Shown here: piece after piece, positions 7,038 to 9,137 of the stretch
Numbering within the stretch: position 1 is the stretch's first letter
Layout: each line of letters opens with the position of its first letter
Source: Bryobacterales bacterium
Lineage (GTDB): Bacteria; Acidobacteriota; Terriglobia; Bryobacterales; Bryobacteraceae
Length of the DNA stretch: 9,137 nucleotides
NCBI GenBank assembly: GCA_003142355.1
Contig: PLMF01000338.1
Coordinates: 1 to 9,137, forward strand
Direction: 5' to 3'
The notes under the pieces: model-generated
Database searches by the model: none
What the model saw: only the letters and a program-made list of their open reading frames with translations
Told to the model about the DNA's origin: nothing
Position numbers and translations under genes: made by a program

Positions 7038-7304
7038 ATGGCGGTGATTTATATTCGCGACGTCCCCGGCCATATCTACCGCCGCTTGGCGGAGCAGGCG
7101 GAGAGAGAACACCGCAGCCTCGCACAACAGACCCTCGCGGTGCTGGCGCGGGGGCTTCGGGTGGAGATGGATGCCAAGACCCGTCGCAAGAAAGTGCTGG
7201 AGGCCATCGCGGGCATGGATCATTCGCAAACGAAGAAGCTGCGCGACCCCGCACGCTTGATCCGAGAGGACCGTAGCCGACGAGGCTGGTCCTGCCACGG
7301 CTGA
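7038..7304 (+). CDS. Ribbon-helix-helix antitoxin of the FitA/VapB type, toxin partner not intact
   Basis: The 88-residue protein opens with IYIRDVPGHIYRRLAEQA and continues EREHRSLAQQTLAVLARGLR, the beta strand-helix-helix fold of FitA-like antitoxins (residues about 3-41), which bind their own operator as dimers and neutralise a PIN-domain toxin. A charged C-terminal region (about 50-83) would wrap the toxin. The ATG at 7038 follows AGGA (7027-7030) at 7 nt. This is the only plus-strand gene in the window and diverges from rpmH. Normally a vapC/fitB gene overlaps or follows within a few bases. Here the frame after the stop reads only IVIDSLVGKSE before another stop, possibly the first strand of a lost PIN domain. 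The tail RRGWSCHG is not typical and may reflect a shifted end. It is either a solitary antitoxin or a remnant. Confidence 0.75.
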   Translation: MAVIYIRDVPGHIYRRLAEQAEREHRSLAQQTLAVLARGLRVEMDAKTRRKKVLEAIAGMDHSQTKKLRDPARLIREDRSRRGWSCHG

Positions 7305-7640
7305 ACACAGCCGGACATAGTAATCGATTCGCTTGTGGGGAAATCGGAGTGAAGTCAGGACCTGCGCGGATGTGGCAGAGCGACCCAGGTGGCGCTTCAC
7401 CGCCCCTGTGTCAGAGTGGCCCGGGAATGTGTCACCGGCCCACATCCGGGGGAGTTTCCACCATGGAAAGAAGCAGGCAAAACACCACTAAAAGTGCGAG
7501 ACCCGTTGCGACCATCATTATGATGCCCTCATTTCTAGGGATAGCCAGAGCAATTCTAGTGCCATAGGTCTGGCAGGCAGGCTCAGTTCCCTACCACTCT
7601 ACTTATCGGCCAGTTTGGGGAATCTCGTGGTGGAATCGCC
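7305..7640. other. Gene-poor stretch with possible toxin and mobile-element remnants
   Basis: No convincing gene is present in these 336 bases; the longest plus-strand reading frame (7349-7567) has no recognisable content. At 7317-7352 an 11-codon run (IVIDSLVGKSE, then stop), in frame with the antitoxin, resembles the start of a VapC-type PIN protein, but the match is too short to be sure. TGTGTCA occurs twice at 7407 and 7428, a 21-bp period, in a context reminiscent of the repeated terminal motifs of some insertion sequences. Around 7480-7600 the base composition turns more AT-rich than its neighbours. This looks like decayed accessory DNA. Confidence 0.45.
7407..7434. repeat. TGTGTCA direct repeat, 21-bp period
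   Basis: TGTGTCA at 7407-7413 is repeated exactly at 7428-7434, with a GC-rich spacer between. Spaced direct repeats beginning with TG are known at ends of IS21-like and related elements, so this may be an orphan element end. No transposase frame or matching inverted end is found in the window. Confidence 0.25.
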
Positions 7641-8465
7641 TCAGGGCTGGCAGGCTCCGAGCTTCACGGAGAATGCGGCCACCGAAACCCAATGCTCGCC
7701 CTGGCGGCGCTCGATGTGGAACGACTGCGTGGGGCCATCGGCGCGCACGCGCCACGCGGAGGACGGCGCTACCGGCGAGGGCTTGAGCTGGAACGGCCGG
7801 TCGCTGGTTTCGCGGATGGTCCAGGTTTCGCCGGCGTCGGGAGATTCGTACAGCTCGTATCGGCCTCCTTCGCTCCCTGGCCCACGGTCGATGATCAGGC
7901 TGCCGCTATCCTTGGCGCTGAAGCGGAACTGCTGGATGGAACCGACACGGCTCTCGGAAAAAATGACGCGCTGCCGCCATGTTTTACCGCCATCGGAGGT
8001 CAGGAGCAGAAACGGATCCTGGGGAAGAGGGGACAGCACCTGGCCGCTGGTCCAGCCCAACTCCGCATCGAGAAACTGGATACGGTCCAGGGAGGCCCCG
8101 CGAATGCGTTCGTAGGCCTCGCGCCAGGTGTGCCCGGCATCCTCGCTCGCCAGCAGCACGGAGTAGAGCGTCACGGCCGAGGAGTGAATGTTGCCGGCCG
8201 CGAAAACGCTGCCGGGCCCAGGGGGCACCCCCGACTCGACGGCGGCCAGTTCCAGATAGACCGGGCACGGCTCATCCGCCGAGCAGCTCAAGCCGGCCCA
8301 CTGGACATCGTCTTCGCTGCAGCGGAACGGCAGCAGCATGGGCTTGCCCGAGTTCTCCAGCACGGGCGGTGGGGGGACGGCGGGCGGCTGCTCCTGGGCC
8401 CAGGCCGCAGCCGCGGCCAGAGCCATCGGAAGAACCGTTTCCAGTAGAAACCGCATGCCTGCCAA
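7641..8465 (-). CDS. Secreted Asp-box (BNR-like) repeat protein of unknown function
   Basis: The 274-residue protein begins with a clear signal peptide (RFLLETVLPMALAAAAAWA, likely cut before QEQPP) and a proline-rich spacer. Three Asp-box motifs, S-x-D-x-G-x-T-W, occur at 107-114 (SEDAGHTW), 157-163 (SDGGKTW) and 208-215 (SPDAGETW), about 50 residues apart, indicating blades of a beta-propeller like that of Ycf48/sialidase-fold proteins. Three cysteines cluster at 49, 61 and 67. No catalytic residues can be assigned, so it should not be called a sialidase. The start is taken as TTG at 8465 because GGAG lies 8 nt upstream (8474-8477); an ATG at 8456 would have that site 17 nt away. Both starts leave the signal peptide intact. 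It stands alone between the decayed region and cysK. Confidence 0.82.
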   Translation of the reverse strand: MAGMRFLLETVLPMALAAAAAWAQEQPPAVPPPPVLENSGKPMLLPFRCSEDDVQWAGLSCSADEPCPVYLELAAVESGVPPGPGSVFAAGNIHSSAVTLYSVLLASEDAGHTWREAYERIRGASLDRIQFLDAELGWTSGQVLSPLPQDPFLLLTSDGGKTWRQRVIFSESRVGSIQQFRFSAKDSGSLIIDRGPGSEGGRYELYESPDAGETWTIRETSDRPFQLKPSPVAPSSAWRVRADGPTQSFHIERRQGEHWVSVAAFSVKLGACQP

Positions 8466-8473
8466 AATTGTAG

Positions 8474-8477
8474 CTCC
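8474..8477 (-). promoter_or_regulatory. Ribosome binding site favouring a TTG start for the Asp-box gene
   Basis: GGAG on the minus strand, 8 nt before TTG at 8465 and 17 nt before the alternative ATG at 8456. Its bases also take part in a small inverted repeat (TAGCTCC / GGAGATAGCT, 8471-8490), which could partly hide the site in RNA. Confidence 0.45.
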
Positions 8478-8492
8478 AAAGGAGATAGCTCT

Positions 8493-8519
8493 AAAGGGCT
8501 AGCACAAAATAGCCCCTTT
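8493..8519. terminator. Hairpin, possible weak or bidirectional terminator
   Basis: AAAGGGCTA (8493-8501) pairs with TAGCCCCTTT (8510-8519) with one bulged C and an 8-base loop. On the plus strand it is followed by TTTTC; on the minus strand by TTTAG. It could end cysK transcription before the Asp-box gene, or act as an operator for that gene. The U-tract is weak in both directions. Confidence 0.4.
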
Positions 8520-8543
8520 TCTCGCCCAAATCTTTCGCGCAAC

Positions 8544-8642
8544 TTGTAACGTCTGCCGGGTGTTTTGTAGTCTAGTAGGTAAATCCCCGTTACGACAGCG
8601 GGCGCACTCACCCCTATCACCCAAACGCGCCCGCTTTTTTTT
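8544..8642 (+). ncRNA. Candidate structured small RNA ending at a strong terminator
   Basis: TTGTAACG (8544-8551) can pair with CGTTACGA (8588-8595) as an 8-bp stem with one G-U pair, enclosing 36 nt. Two bases further on begins a strong intrinsic terminator. No plus-strand gene lies upstream on this side of the Asp-box gene, so a short plus-strand transcript is the simplest explanation for the terminator. No clear promoter was found, and TTGTAA plus TAGTCT at 18 bp is weak and lies inside the candidate. I recognise no known RNA family. Confidence that this is an RNA gene is low. Confidence 0.3.
8598..8642 (+). terminator. Strong intrinsic terminator, plus-strand orientation
   Basis: GCGGGCGC (8598-8605) pairs perfectly with GCGCCCGC (8627-8634) around a 21-nt loop, and eight Ts follow (8635-8642). 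The T-run stops at the very base before the cysK stop codon. On the minus strand the stem can still form and may protect the 3' end of cysK mRNA, but there the run lies on the wrong side as As, so as an intrinsic terminator it works rightwards only. The long loop is unusual. Confidence 0.7.
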
Positions 8643-9137
8643 CTACTCGCCGGACATTCCCTCGAACAGCGCGGTGCTGAGGTAGCGTTCCGCGGCATCG
8701 GGGAGCACTACGACCATGGTCTTGCCCGCAAATTCGGGCTGCTTGCCCAAGCGGACCGCCACGGCCACCGCCGCTCCTCCGGAGATGCCGGCCAGAATGC
8801 CCTCCTCTTTCGACAGGCGCCGCGCCATTTCGAAGGCCTCCTCGTTGGTCGCGGGCTCCACGCGGTCCAGCACCGAAAGATCGAGCGTCTCGGGGATGAA
8901 ACCGGCGCCGAGCCCTTGAATCTTGTGCGGGCCGGGCTTCAGCGGCTGTCCGGCCAGGTGCTGGGCGATCACCGGGCTGGCCGACGGCTCAACGCCGACG
9001 GAGAGAATCCGCTTGTCTTTTGCCTTCTTGATATAACGCGAGATGCCGGTGATGGTGCCGCCGGTGCCAATGCCGGCAACCAGGACGTCGATCGAGCCAT
9101 CGGTGTCTTCCCAGATTTCCGGACCCGTGGTGCGGAA
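8643..9137 (-). CDS. cysK: Cysteine synthase (O-acetylserine sulfhydrylase), C-terminal 164 residues; 5' end outside window
   Basis: The visible part is the second half of a PLP-dependent cysteine synthase, which makes cysteine from O-acetylserine and sulfide in the cytoplasm. The loop GTGGTITG (visible residues 24-31) binds the PLP phosphate. [12 protein letters not shown] is the typical CysK stretch, and [11 protein letters not shown] (113-123) carries the serine region near the pyridine nitrogen. The end [14 protein letters not shown] corresponds to the usual PDSGERYLST. The catalytic lysine lies in the missing N-terminal half. The [10 protein letters not shown] stretch favours CysK over CysM or cystathionine beta-synthase, though close paralogues cannot be excluded from half a protein. 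Its stop (TAG) abuts an A8 run and a strong hairpin. Confidence 0.92.
   Translation of the reverse strand, partial: FRTTGPEIWEDTDGSIDVLVAGIGTGGTITGISRYIKKAKDKRILSVGVEPSASPVIAQHLAGQPLKPGPHKIQGLGAGFIPETLDLSVLDRVEPATNEEAFEMARRLSKEEGILAGISGGAAVAVAVRLGKQPEFAGKTMVVVLPDAAERYLSTALFEGMSGE

Noticed and set aside
7017..7445. Minus-strand frame of 142 codons opposite the antitoxin
   Set aside because: It overlaps a plus-strand gene with a clear ribosome site and RHH domain and shows no domain of its own.
7349..7567. Plus-strand frame of 72 codons after the antitoxin
   Set aside because: No domain, no good ribosome binding site, and it runs through repeat-like DNA.
8560..8600. tRNA-like look of the GTAGTCTAGTAGGTAAATCC stretch
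   Set aside because: No acceptor stem, no TTCGAAT-type T-loop and no anticodon arm can be drawn.
8288..8698. Minus-strand frame of 136 codons running from inside cysK across the intergenic hairpins into the Asp-box gene
   Set aside because: It is out of frame with both genes, crosses the strong hairpin and has no recognisable content.

Overview
The window is GC-rich DNA, almost entirely coded on the minus strand. It looks like the chromosome of a soil-type bacterium, most plausibly an acidobacterium of the Solibacter/Bryobacterales kind. That placement is an inference from the style of the genes (two-domain M16 peptidase, Asp-box secreted protein, the particular YidC and Jag forms) and from a GC-rich palindromic repeat that encodes a 'GQAVPPA' peptide. 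No rRNA or other marker is present to confirm it.

The core is the conserved ribosomal protein/membrane insertion/tRNA modification operon, read right to left: rpmH (6828-6679), rnpA (6672-6328), yidD (6328-6134), yidC (6103-4337), khpB/jag (4333-3779) and mnmE (3778-2363). The genes abut or overlap by a base, and several use weak starts: GTG for yidD and khpB, TTG for mnmE, and apparently ATC for rnpA. A promoter lies just upstream of rpmH. After mnmE, where many bacteria carry mnmG, rsmG and parAB, there is instead a secreted M16 zinc peptidase with its own extended -10 promoter; it runs off the left edge.

Upstream of rpmH, where dnaA is often found, lies a plus-strand ribbon-helix-helix antitoxin gene (7038-7304). 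It has no intact toxin partner and is followed by about 330 bases of apparently decayed, mobile-element-like sequence. To the right are a secreted Asp-box (BNR-like) protein (8465-7641) and the C-terminal half of a cysteine synthase (9137-8643), both on the minus strand.

Four observations deserve most attention. (1) A pair of inverted palindromic repeats is carried in frame inside the G domain of MnmE, adding a peptide of up to about 29 residues between the G4 and G5 motifs. (2) rnpA has no ATG, GTG or TTG at its start. (3) A strong plus-strand terminator and a second long-range stem lie between cysK and the Asp-box gene, with no plus-strand gene to serve, which suggests an undescribed small RNA. 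(4) The YidC hydrophilic-groove arginine appears to be replaced by asparagine. I see no clear evidence of a wholly new multi-gene system.
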